64,000 nucleotides of DNA from NCBI RefSeq assembly GCF_000226115.1, contig NC_016460.1, positions 4,216,001-4,280,000 of the forward strand, given 5' to 3'. The position numbers and the translations under genes were made by a program. The notes beneath the pieces are model-generated. The model was given only the letters and a program-made list of their open reading frames with translations. It was not told the DNA's origin and made no database searches. The DNA comes from Thermothielavioides terrestris NRRL 8126. Lineage: Eukaryota > Ascomycota > Sordariomycetes > Sordariales > Chaetomiaceae. Within the stretch, counting starts at the first letter, position 1, and each line of letters opens with the position of its first letter. Shown piece after piece: positions 42,014-52,611 of the stretch.

Positions 42014-44581
42014 GACGGCCGAATCTCTCAGCAGAGCCACCCTTCCATCTGCTTGTACATCTACGGGGAGGGGTGCGAGCGAGGCCGCTCGCTCCCTTGG
42101 CCTGCGGAACACATGCATCAGCGACACCACGGTACTAGTTGACCGAGGAACAAGGTTAATTTCAAGCTAGGAGTTTCCAACCACCCGCCCCAATTGGGGT
42201 GTCAGATGCAACTCCCCGCAAAGACGGCCGGGGCGAGAGAGAAGCAGACAGCATCGAGAGTTCCAGACAGAGTTAGGCCTCGGAAATCCAGGACAATCCC
42301 GCAGCTTCAAAACACCGCTGAGCTTCCTCCTCCTCCGCGGTCCCCCGCAAGGCCTCACGGAACGCGGTGCGCCCCTTCCCGCAGCCGAATCCTTCTCGAT
42401 CCTCCTCACGGCGACCGGCGCTCAGCCCCGAGTTCCTCCGCACGAACAACGACGGAAAGAGCAGAGTACAGGTCTCGCTTCCTTGGACAGAACTACACAG
42501 TAAGCTCCAAGATGCGGTTCACGATAGTTACACCACTAGCGCTGCGATTCTGGCCCCCAAGTGGGACGGCCCGGACGGGTAGACAAGTGGATAGGGCGGC
42601 GATGACCCTTACTCAGATCGCGCCCACGCAAGTGAGCGGCCCAGTCCAGCTATCGCCAGTTTCTTCCCCGCCAAAGGATATTAGGCTATTCTCAGAGAGC
42701 CTGCGGCGCAGGACGCGTAGTCAGCTTCGTTAATCGCCAAGCGCTGTGGACTAAAGCCTGAGGGCAATAAGGTGCGCTGGAGATGGGAAAGAATTTGCGA
42801 CATCTCGGTGCTCGAGGAGGGGCGGTCACCGCCGGACCAAAGGCCACATTCAACACACGACCACTTGAGTTCCCTGAGTTTAGGCTTGCCGTAAGATGTA
42901 TCATGTGGTGGAAGCCCTGAGTAAGCTACCAAGCGCATATGACGTTACGCTTCCGAGGTCGGATTTGAATGCGAGTCCAAATTTGTGCCCGCAATGTTCA
43001 ACTAGCGTTGTTTACTTGAGTGTTTGGTAAGCGCGCTGAGGTAGGATCAGTGGTTAAAATGTTGAAATATCCGGCGAATCCTTCCGCTAGAAGAGCGCAG
43101 TGCCAATGACAACATGGAGAGCCGAATCCGCAACAACAGGCGTGTCTCTTCCTGCCTATCCCCACGGGTTTATCATGCGTCTAGTGTACGAACCCCCTGC
43201 CACGCTCCCCCACACCGGAGACTCTACCGACTACCCGGGTGAACATGCCGCAGCCACCAGGAGACCGTTGTGGGCGGCCACATTAGCGAATCCTGCGCTC
43301 CGCTGAAGTGTAACTCTCCCCGCAAACACTGCAGCAGTTGACCGGGCTGCTCACCATAGCCTGCAGTTTCTAGCTCTCCACAGGACCACAAGTTAGCAGG
43401 GGCTCAGTATACCCGCTATAGTTAGTGTAGAGTCGATAGTGCAGGGGCAGGAACTCGTGTTGCCCGATACGCTAGTGTACAGGCCCTGCCCTGTGCATAT
43501 GAAAACCGCCTTGTGAAGCTCCTTGGTGGAGATCCGAGAACCTCCCTTGTAGGGTCATCCACCCACCTCTTCTTGATGACGCCAGTGGTCTTTCACCACT
43601 TCCGCCACTTCCTTCGCAACATACCTACTACGCAGTCCACCACTATCATCATCTGCATACTGCATCATCCATCCTGCAGTGCACCGCCATAGTACTTCGG
43701 CGGGTGCGGTGGTGTCTTCCAGTGCTGCTTGAACGGCCCTCCTATCCACATGGCCCCGGCCTTTCCCCCACTGTCCCATCGCCTCAACTCCTTAACTATG
43801 TGGGCCAGAAGCGGCAGGAGCCGCGACGGGGGCTGGGGGAGCATTTTTCTCTCCAGGAACGTGCCCTATTTACGTATGTACAAAATGCTGTCCGGGGCTA
43901 GCAAATACTAATCACGGGAATTCGGCCCGCTTGGCCGGGCAGTGCCTATCCAAGCCTCCTGTTCTGACTGATCTAGTGTATGATACGAGAGTGGCGTTGT
44001 GTGCGTTGTGAGTGTTCTCGTATCACAGTTCATTCACTCAATGCGTACACGAGAACTTGGTTTCGCTGCTCAGGGGTTCCGGTCCTCAGGGGTTCCGCGA
44101 ATCAACGAAGGGGAACTCAACTAAGTTGGCATGTAACTACTGTGCAGTACGGAATACTTGCTCCATTTCTCTTGCCATCCGGCTTCTCCTCGGGCCGGCC
44201 ACGCGTGCACACGCCACGGTTGATGGAAACGCACTGCGCTTGGCCGCCCAAAAGACACACCCTCTCAGCACAACAGCGCAGCAGACAAGCAGCAACGCGG
44301 CGGCGCCAACATGGACGCCGCCGCAAACACCAATGCGGAGCAGGCTGTCTCCCGGTCCGGCGCGGCGGGGCGCTCGACGAGCCCCGCAAGATGGACGCCC
44401 TGCTCGTTCTCGGACCGTAGGCGGCGAGCCGGCAGGGGCCGAACAGGATGCACTGCTGCGGTGCACGCACGACCACGTGCTTCCTTTTCGTTGCTTGCGC
44501 CGGCCATCCTCGTCTGGTGCATGATGCGTGATGCCCGTGGATGGGACCGGGTGGTACCCATGATCGGTCGACTGACGTCGG
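42014..44581. other. gene-poor region
   Basis: About 2.5 kb with only short or low-complexity frames. A GTACGGAATAC site (44147-44157) matches the reverse of sites near 5.2 and 59.3 kb. No gene recognised. Confidence 0.35.
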
Positions 44582-44858
44582 ATGGCTGTGAGTCGATGGT
44601 TGATTAGTCTGTTTGCCATCGACTTTGGCATGCTCTTCCTCTCGACCAACAACAGGAAACGCATTGGTAAGTTACAGTCGTCTGGCCTGGATACAGTATT
44701 TGGTCGCCCTGACCCGGTCCTCCTGTCTGACAGCCTCGGACTTCCATGAGCTCGACAGCGCCGTCTGGATCATCTTGCTTGACTCCATCTCCGAGACCGC
44801 GCTCAACCCATTTCTACGTGCTCCGTCCGCAGTAAAGCAGAGAATAGAACTTGTTTAA
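44582..44858 (+). pseudogene. possible relic of an MFS transporter N-terminus
   Basis: Two short exons (44582-44666 and 44734-44858, GTAAGT...GACAG intron) join to 69 residues containing RIASDFHELDSAVWII then SETALNPFL. This resembles the first extracellular loop and second helix of 14-segment MFS drug transporters (compare [16 protein letters not shown] in the intact transporter at 52.9 kb). No continuation is found downstream. Short length and lack of an extended match make this a weak call. Confidence 0.3.
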
Positions 44859-45136
44859 ACAAGTTGACAACATCGATGCATGCAAGCAATCTCCTGCGCC
44901 GCTTTGTTCGTTGACGTTGTCGCCGTATTGATCACAACATTCAACGCGCTCGACACGAGCCAAGGCGAGGAGGAAGATGACGACGGCGGTCAGCAGGGGA
45001 GCCAATGAATCAGCCAAGAGAAAGCCAACCCAGGGGCTCCCTCGAGCCCCCTTCATCCAGCATTAATTCATTCTCTTCTCAGAGACGACGGTTTGACCGG
45101 TAAGGCAACGAGCGATCCATGTTCCCACCCTGCCCG

Positions 45137-45496
45137 TCAAAAAGGCTGATACCTCACCACGAGCGCCAGGACGACCCCGTCAGCGCCCCGCAGCCGGTTG
45201 ACAACCACCAGCCTCCCCGCCCCATCCGCAAGCGACTCGACGACGCGCAGCAAGTCGGCCATCTCCAGCCCCAGCCCCGCCGGCCGGTTCGTCAGCTGCA
45301 GCACGCCGAGGTCGCGCGCCCGCGCCCGCGCCCGCGCCGCCGTCTCCTCGGCCTCCACCTCCACCTCCCCCGGCCCCGTGCCGCCGCCGCCGGCCCCGCG
45401 CTCCGGCTCCGGAAGCACGTGCGGCGTCAGCACCAGCAACACGCCCCTGCTCGCGCGCAGCACGCCGAGGTACTCGCGCAGCAACCCTGGAGCCAC
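45137..45496 (-). other. unrecognised open fragment, possible gene 3' end
   Basis: A 119-codon minus frame without a clear ATG reads LREYLGVLRASRGVLLVLTPHVLPEPE, a Gly/Glu-rich linker, then MADLLRVVESLADGAGRLVVVNRLRGADGVVLALVVRYQPF. It has the alternation of a Rossmann-like C-terminus and could be the last exon of a lost gene. Upstream sequence breaks into stops. No family named. Confidence 0.25.
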
Positions 45497-45917
45497 TTGC
45501 CTGCTATCTCTTCCAGAAATCTGGTGACTCCGTACCGTTCCCAGGTACGTTCCTCTCCTCTATGGATTTTGATCAGCAAGAGGCCCACGTTATTTACATA
45601 TCTCGTTCAAGTAATTTTCAGAATGAACGTCCAAATCAAGCTCATTGTTGAAGAGAGCCCGTCGGGTTCGAGACATCTAAAGACAGGTTGCCGTTGCCGT
45701 GCCACGTCTTTCTTAATTAAAAGTAAGTTTACTCGTGCGTATAAGACTCCTCCCCCCTTTTCCCCAACACATCGTTGTATTGATGGAGGCCAGCAGTGAA
45801 CAAAACAACAGTCAACGCCGGCCCTGCTGAGCAGCCCAAATGAATTTCAGACATCCCAGAGAAAAGTAACCCCCAGCCTCGACCCCAGCCCGAATCCCCC
45901 CTGATCACCACCCACAA
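45497..45917. other. intergenic
   Basis: 3' side of the AflR-like gene; nothing recognised. Confidence 0.35.
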
Positions 45918-47621
45918 TCACCTTTGCCGCAGGCTCCGAATGATATCAGCCGAAAGCGAGCTGAGGCTCTTGCGCAGGTCGATCTCGACCCTCTCCAGCG
46001 TGGCGACCGACAACGGCGGGAGCCAACCGGCGTCTCCTTGTCGTCCGCAAATCGCATCGCCGTTCAGCTGCGGCCAGCCCGACGCGCAATCCGCCGCGGC
46101 GGCATCTCGGCTTCCCACCCCGCCGCCGCATCCCGTCCCGCGGGCGGCGGCTTTCGTCGTGCCGGGAGGCGCGGCACTGAGCCGCGGCGACAGCTTGTTG
46201 ACTACCCGCTGCGCGCGGTGCAGCTCGCCGAGGACGAGCTGGGCTGCGGCGGTGTTCTCTGCGTCGGTGCCCGGGGTGTGGTGCCAGCTGGCCTCCTCGT
46301 GAGTGCGGGGCGGGGATTTGAGGGTGGCGCTTTTCCTGTCTTTGCAGCTGGGCGCAGGATTGATGGTGTTGCTGCCTCTGTGCTGCGACGCCGCGGCGTA
46401 TCGCTCCACGATCTTGAGCACAACCATGGCCAGCACGGCGAGCAAGAAACCGTCGTGCGCGCACTCGCGGCATCCGAGCGTGTCCTCGACGGCTTCGATG
46501 CCCTGCTTGTTCTCCAGCAGCACCGTCTGAAGTGATATGCGGCTGGTGCCGTCTCTCAGCAGATTGGAGGAAGCCGAGAGGCTCTTCAGGAGGTCCAGCG
46601 CTCTCTCCAAGCAGGCGCACGGCGGTGGTGTCTCAGCGCCGCCGTTTTTGTCCAGGAGTTCATCATCGTCCTGCAGATCCATCTTGGATGGTGGCGGCGT
46701 CTGGGTACCCCCTGGTTCATAATCCGTGTGAAGAATCAGGTCCGCCGGCGGCCACGAGTCCGAGACGGCGAAGTCATGGGTGCTGTTGCACGCCATGTAG
46801 TCCGAGTTGACGGCCGATATGAGCAGCGAGGCCGCGTCGTCCAGCACAAGGCCGTTGCGGCTGCTGCTATCGGCAGTCGACGGCGGGTCCAGGGCGGACG
46901 TCACCATGCCCACGTCGCCGAGTTCCCAGGGGAAAGGGTCAAGGTCGGGGAACGCGGCACCGGCAAAGAGATGCGCGATGCTGTCGGTTGCCGCCACATG
47001 GTCCGTCCCTCCCGGCGAGACCGAAGTGCGGGGGCTGAGCGGGGAGCTGGAGCTGCTGTTGCTGTTGTGGTTGCTGCTGTGATTGCTTGTGTGGTTGCTG
47101 CTGCTACTGCTGATGGCGGAAGAAGTCATGTCCCCGACCAGGAAGCAGGGCATCAGGGATGCCTGCAAGCCATGGTCTGCACCGAACGTGTCCGCCTCCC
47201 TGTACCGAGGCCAGCTGCCTGCCGCGTTGGCGGTGGAGCCCGAGGAGCGCCGTGAGGCGAGACCCGAGGTTGATGCTGCGATGGCGGCGGTGAGTGTGGC
47301 CGTGGTGGTGCATGGTGCTGCGCTACCACCGGTGCTCGAGCGCCTACGGCCCGGACGCTGCGTAAGGAAGTATTCGCAGGTGATGCCGCGGGTCTTGCAC
47401 CGTGAGCACGACGGCTTTTCCCTTGGACACTTCCAACAACGAGAACTATCCGCCGACGTACCTTGATTCCCAATGGCGGGTCTCGGTCGAGGCCGTCGAC
47501 GTCGAGCGGGGACGTCGGTGTGACGGCAGGACTCTGAGCTGGCCAGCAACTGCGGTACCGCGTCTGAGCGTCTTGCTTCGGTTTGGTGCGGCGCTTTTGG
47601 CACTCCTTTCCGTCTCTGCAC
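45918..47621 (-). CDS. AflR-like transcription regulator, 5' end unresolved
   Basis: A long open frame holds KCPREKPSCSRC then KTRGITCEYF, the second half of a Zn(II)2Cys6 finger, Ser/Asn-rich linkers, and the AflR-type C-terminal region LGCRECAHDGFLLAVLAMVVLKIVERYAAA with QLVLGELHRAQRVVNKLS. It ends LSSLSADIIRSLRQR. AflR-type factors drive secondary-metabolite clusters. Two problems: the frame upstream of the finger has no ATG (the first codon taken, 47621, is GTG), and the first CxxC half of the finger is not visible in any frame within 200 bp. An AG just before the TGT of KC could be an acceptor, but the only good donor, GTACGT at 47461, would give a 32-nt intron, too short. So the 5' exon is missing, distant or lost. 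Confidence 0.6.
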   Translation of the reverse strand: MQRRKGVPKAPHQTEARRSDAVPQLLASSESCRHTDVPARRRRPRPRPAIGNQGTSADSSRCWKCPREKPSCSRCKTRGITCEYFLTQRPGRRRSSTGGSAAPCTTTATLTAAIAASTSGLASRRSSGSTANAAGSWPRYREADTFGADHGLQASLMPCFLVGDMTSSAISSSSSNHTSNHSSNHNSNSSSSSPLSPRTSVSPGGTDHVAATDSIAHLFAGAAFPDLDPFPWELGDVGMVTSALDPPSTADSSSRNGLVLDDAASLLISAVNSDYMACNSTHDFAVSDSWPPADLILHTDYEPGGTQTPPPSKMDLQDDDELLDKNGGAETPPPCACLERALDLLKSLSASSNLLRDGTSRISLQTVLLENKQGIEAVEDTLGCRECAHDGFLLAVLAMVVLKIVERYAAASQHRGSNTINPAPSCKDRKSATLKSPPRTHEEASWHHTPGTDAENTAAAQLVLGELHRAQRVVNKLSPRLSAAPPGTTKAAARGTGCGGGVGSRDAAAADCASGWPQLNGDAICGRQGDAGWLPPLSVATLERVEIDLRKSLSSLSADIIRSLRQR

Positions 47622-49164
47622 CCGTACTTGTCGATAAACACAAGCTCCGCACTGTCGGGATCATGGAGATTTTTGCTGTGGGAATCAGTGACGGAGTCAT
47701 CAACCATCATCACCAGATCAATCCCAGGTCGACGTGCTCCCGCTGTCAGAGAGCAGCAGAGTCTTGGCCACGGCAATATAAGCCGCAGCACTGGCAGTGG
47801 CGGTGACACAGAAGCGCGCAGGCCCATGCATGCCGAAGCCCAGATGAGGCACTCCACGTCCGCAACCGGAATACGGTCATCCAAAATAGGAGACTACCTT
47901 ACCTATCTGTCTGGTTCCGCACCGAGAAAGACATTCCAAATTCGGCGGTCTCGGAGTCGGCGCCTAGCCGCCTACGTCACCGAACATTGACCTACGTAGT
48001 ACTCAATAGCGGCCCGCACATCAGAGCTGTGGAGACGGACAGCTGGTCGTACGAAAGCGAGACAAGGCGACTCAGGTCAGAACCAAAACGGCCCGAACTG
48101 GCCTGTGGCCAGTTAGATACGCAGTAAAACCATCAATGAGCGAATCAGCAGAGGAAGAGGGCAAAACACGTCTGACAAAGTGCTGTTATCCAAAGGCATA
48201 ACCGCAGGGCATATGCCCATCAACTACTTTGCTGTACACATCCCCACTCGGTCTGTGTTTCAACCGCTTGGCATAACAGAGCGAGAAATGCCTTACAGAC
48301 AGACGGCAAGAACACCAGCCAGGTCGGAGTCCGAATCTTTCAAACACCGCCCCGCACAAGTCCCCTTGAGCAGTGAGTGAGAACACACATCTCTTGTCTG
48401 ACAGACCCTTTCCTATCTCAGCCGCCATCTCAAACACGGGGGATCAAAACCCGCCCACCCACTCAAGCCATGACACACCGGTGTAGGTAAGTTACCACCA
48501 GAACCGACGCGAAGCCGGTGTACCGGGTCGGCTACCAACGGCCGGCAGCCCTTCCGCCGAAGTCACCGCTCATCCGTCCAACCGCGCCATCACATAATTA
48601 GCACGTGCTTCACAGCCCGGCAAGCACCACCCCGAACGTGATGGGGTAGCACCGCCCCGAAGGTGATTAGGCAGCCACCCGGCACAAGCCAGACGTGTCT
48701 GACAGACAACCGTAGGGCGGGCCGACTCGACCTGCTATTCCACGGCGCCCGCGCGGCAGGGAGCCCGGGGCGGGCCGGGTGAGTGCGCCCCGCTGGCGCG
48801 CCGTGGTCGCCGAGCTATATTGCATCTCGAGCTGCTGGCAGACCAGTGCAACTCTTCGCGTCCCTTCCAAGTTTCCAAGTCCTTGGCTGGGTCCGGCCGC
48901 GGCGCCTTCAGGTGGGTGGGTGATTGAACCGTGTCGATCGGCTTGCTTGCGACGGACAGCAGCAAGTGAAATGGACACGGGCTGTTGGGCTGTTGAGTGA
49001 GACAAGAAGCGGCGGTTTGGGCATAGGGAAAACCAGGGTTGTTTTAGTAGGTGAGAAGAAGCTGGTAGTGAATACCGAGCCAGACTCATCTTGTCTTGTG
49101 CTCCCGTCACGGTTGGACCAAGCATACCCCCGCCTTTGAGATCCCAAGCAGCATGCCCGCAGCC
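47622..49164. other. intergenic between the two regulators
   Basis: Contains a TTATATT box on the plus-strand complement near 47775, about 150 bp before the AflR-like frame. No gene is recognised in 47.9-49.1 kb. Confidence 0.35.
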
Positions 49165-51777
49165 TCACCATTGCCGATTCGGCACCAATCCCCAGTCCAT
49201 CGCGGGCCAGAACGGGTCCATGTCCATAGCCATAGGGCTGATCATGGCCGCCTGGCCCACCGGCGCGTCCGGGTACCCGCAGGGGGGGACGGGAGCTGCG
49301 AAGGACGGCCCGGCGGCGGCGGCCGTGGCGGCGGCGGTATTCGCGCCGATCCCGACGGGCATGGACGTTGACGGCTCCGCCAGGTTGAGCGCGCTTGTGG
49401 CACCGCTGATGAGCGTCATGTCCGTGCTGCCCTGGATCTTGTGCTTGACGTACGCCACGATCCGCGGCGGCTCCGCCGGCCGGCCGTGTTGTCGGAGCAT
49501 CGACTGGCGGGCCTCCCAGGCCATCATGACCAGTCGCGCAAAAACGACAAAGATGGGCTCCATGTAGCTGAACTTGGCAGTCATGTTGCGAGCCTCGTAG
49601 TTGTCGCTCATGACCTCCCAGGCCAGGTCGGCCTGTTCGTCGGCAGGTCGCTTCCTCAGCCTTTGAAGAAGGTATGTGTAGCCAAGGAACGGGAAGAAGG
49701 ACTCGTGGTACCAGAGGAATCCCTTGGTCAGGGGCGACGTCATGAGCCTAGTGTCACATTGCACTACGCTGAGGGCGTAGCCGACGGCGGCAGCAGAGTG
49801 GCCGTCTGCTTGCTGGCTCGGCGACGAAGTCAAGTGCTTCCAGCAGTGTTCCAGCAGGAAGCACCTGGCGAGGTATCCCCGCGCCGTCCATATTGTCATG
49901 AACTGGAGCGGATTCTGCGGATCACAGAGCCTCAGCCTTTCCTCGACATTCCTCTGCAGTTCGGCCAGGTCGCGAGGCGTGGGCGGGCTACTTCCGCTGC
50001 CTCGTGTAGCCATCTTCGTTTGGGCAAAGGAGGTCAACAGCGGGTCGATGAAGTCGAGGTGGAAGGCGGAGTGGCGGACGAAATCGCTCAGCTCGCTGCG
50101 GAGAACGACAAAGAAGGCCTCGGTAGGCCGCTCCGAGACCTGCGGAAGGCTCTTGGTTTCTGCCCGGAGCTCGAAGTCGTTCAGGTTGAGCGGAGGCCGG
50201 CAGTCCCAGGTGGGGCTCAGCGTTGCCGTCTTGTAATGGAAGATCTCGCAGACCCGATTGTCGAAGATCACCAGTGACCACCACAGCCGCCGGCGCATCT
50301 CTGCGTCGAGAGCGTTGCACTTGGCATTGCTGGCCTCGCTGTGGTAGCCCAAACGCTGGGCGATGCGGATTGCGACGGCCGACATGGACGACAGAGACCG
50401 AGGGTCCATCATGCTTCTGACCGAAATCTGGAAGGTGTCAGACAAAGATATCCAGAGGTTTGACGGGCCGGACGATGCCCGCCCGACACCGCGGAGTTGG
50501 CTTACCAGGTAAAGATAGAGGGCCGTCAGGCAGTCGGGGTCGCCAGACTGCAAGAAGCGGCACTTGGACAAGGCTTGCCGGCATGCGAGCTGGTACCCGG
50601 CCAGGAGCGCCTGTTTTGGCGAGCCGAACACGGCCTGGCACTGATCGTCGGGGAGACTCAGAACAGCGACACAGTAAATGCTGAAGAGCAGGGCCTCCAA
50701 GGGCGCACTGATGTTCGCCAGGTCGCCGACGGCGTCGATGATGCGAGCTTGCAGGGTGGGGGTGTGCGTGACTTTCAGGAGCGGATTCACGTTGTCCAGG
50801 TAGATCTGCCAGAGCCGAAAGATCTTGGCCTGCGGCGGATGCGCGGCGGTCAGCTCGACGTCGCTCGCGCTGGCGGGCGAGCCAAAGAGCAGCTGCTGGT
50901 TGCTCTCGGTGGCGCTGCGGTAGGTGTAATCCCACGCCTTCTTAATCACGGCGGCTCGCAGATCGTCGCCATCGTGCAAATAGCCGGCGTCGACCGCTTC
51001 ATCGTCATCGTCGTCGTCGCCGTCATCATCATCTTGCCCGGTATCGGGACTTGTCTGAACTCACCGTTAGCGGGGGGCCAGAAGGTCGTTGAGATAGATA
51101 GCCTAGCTAGCAATCTGCATGCAGCGTAGCATCCGGTGAGATGCAGGAAGACGAGAAACGAGTACCTTTTCACTAAGAGCGTGCCAGAGATTTCTGTGGG
51201 GCGGTTGGAGCGGGTGTTAGCATTGCATACCACAGTACACTACATGCAGCGGCAGCGAGCATAAGCCGCGCGGGTTGGTCGCCGGGACGGGTGGGGGTGT
51301 CAGATCATACGCTGGTCTCGGTCTCGGCGCGGTAGCAGCAGCCCAGTTCGGGCTGGACACGCCGGACTTGACGTCGTTCGGACTACTGCCGGCATCCCCG
51401 AGGGGAGCAGATAGGGCCTCGGCGGCGGCAGCAGCACCAGCAACAGCAGCCGTGGGGGCCGCGCCAGCGGCGGCGGGGGGTGGGTGGAGAGGCTCAAAGC
51501 TAACGCCGTGCTGGCGCAACAGGGCCTCGTAGTGGCGAATACGGTCCAGCAGCTCGCGCTCGGGGAAGCGGCGGCGGCGCTGGCGCGGGACCAGACTGGC
51601 GGGAACGCAGTGGGCGCCGGTGCGCGTGCAGTTGGAGCACGGGAACTGGCGATTGCATTTGATTTTGCGCTGCTGACAGAGCAGGCAAGCCAGCACGCGC
51701 TGCGGCTTCGCGGCGGCCGCAGAACCCAGCTCGGCCACCGCCGCATTTGTTGCGTCTGGCGCGTCGGCCGTCGACAT
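49165..51777 (-). CDS. Zn(II)2Cys6 transcription factor with fungal_trans domain
   Basis: Exons 51777-51239, 51193-51166, 51054-50506 and 50427-49165 encode 792 residues. The finger uses Cys31, 34, 41, 47, 50 and 57 (RVLACLLCQQRKIKC, CSNCTRTGAHC), followed by a linker helix DRIRHYEALLRQHGV. The fungal_trans domain shows LWQIYLDNVNPLLKVTHTPTL, SVRSMMDPRSL, AIRIAQRLGYH and MRRRLWWSLVIFD. Exon 2 is only 28 nt and encodes NLWHALSEK, a block common in this family, which fixed both splice sites. Intron 3 (78 nt) is in frame and stop-free, but removing it gives the usual LYLYL-ISVRSM join. An acidic Asp run starts exon 3. It is divergent from an MFS transporter and likely controls it. Confidence 0.88.
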
Positions 51778-52200
51778 GGTGGTAGGTGTGGCACCGTACC
51801 AAGTAACTTCGCGTGAACTAGGTAAGCTTCCAGGCACTCGGTAGTGTGAGCGAGCCAGCCAGATGGAGCGGACCGCAGGGCCGGGGTAGGCACGGGCGGG
51901 TGGAAAGTGGGTGCGTGCGGCCGTGCGCGTCTGCTTCGGGCTTTTGAGCGCCCGTGAGCGTGCCGAGTTTGTTGCTTCGGGAATCGGGAAAAGCGCCCTC
52001 AGGGCCCAAGCAACCTGGAATGAATCGGATCTCCCTGCCAAGCATGCGAAGACAAGCAGCCTTCTGATTTGCTCTCGGTTGCTGACTCCGGAATACACAA
52101 CATCTGTACACTACGGGGGAGTTCCTTGGAGAGTCATGATCTGCCGCCCTGCCCGGGCCTATCAAGTCGCCGCAAACAGCAACCCCCTAGCGCAACAGAT

Positions 52201-52220
52201 CGGGTGTTAGTTGCACCCGA
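52201..52220 (+). promoter_or_regulatory. candidate Zn-cluster operator, copy 1
   Basis: CGGGTGTTAGT-TGC-ACCCGA: CGG and CCG half-sites in a 6-bp inverted repeat (CGGGTG/CACCCG) with a 7-bp spacer, a format typical of Zn(II)2Cys6 dimers. Confidence 0.5.
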
Positions 52221-52260
52221 GCAACCAATAGCCATCGAAATCCATCATCGAGATCCAGGC

Positions 52261-52280
52261 TCGGGTTTGACTAACACCCG
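52261..52280 (-). promoter_or_regulatory. candidate Zn-cluster operator, copy 2
   Basis: On the minus strand it reads CGGGTGTTAGT-CAA-ACCCGA, identical to copy 1 at 17 of 20 positions, with all differences in the spacer. Confidence 0.5.
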
Positions 52281-52611
52281 CCACGACGGTTTCCCTTTGT
52301 GGCAACTACACTAACATGCACACTCCCATCGGTATGCCTGGGAGTTTGATCTGCGAAATCGCCAGATCCAAAGGAAACAGATCTGTTGTTCTCGACAGGG
52401 CCAAAAATCGGCAGGAAACTTAAAGATGAGCGTCAATCCCCCCGCCGTGTGCTCTGATTACTCCCTCAATCCAAACCCGACAACCTCGACCTGCGCCCGC
52501 TCAACGGATTCACAAGTTCTCGATTTGTCGAGAGACCGATAAGACACGCACAATCACACCCTCTATCCTCGGCCGTCAGCATTCGATTGAGATCCTGACC
52601 TGGCTGCTGCA

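Larger units (their letters stand above)
51778..52611. promoter_or_regulatory. shared divergent promoter, regulator / MFS transporter
   Basis: 834 bp between the two ATGs. It holds two near-identical 20-bp elements in opposite orientation (52201-52220, 52261-52280) and a CTCGA-N4-TCGAG palindrome at 52519-52532, about 80 bp before the transporter ATG. Confidence 0.6.

Noticed and set aside
42194..42733. 179-codon plus frame
   Set aside because: Composition is biased, no motif or splice pattern, and an internal MRFTIV start does not yield a signal peptide.
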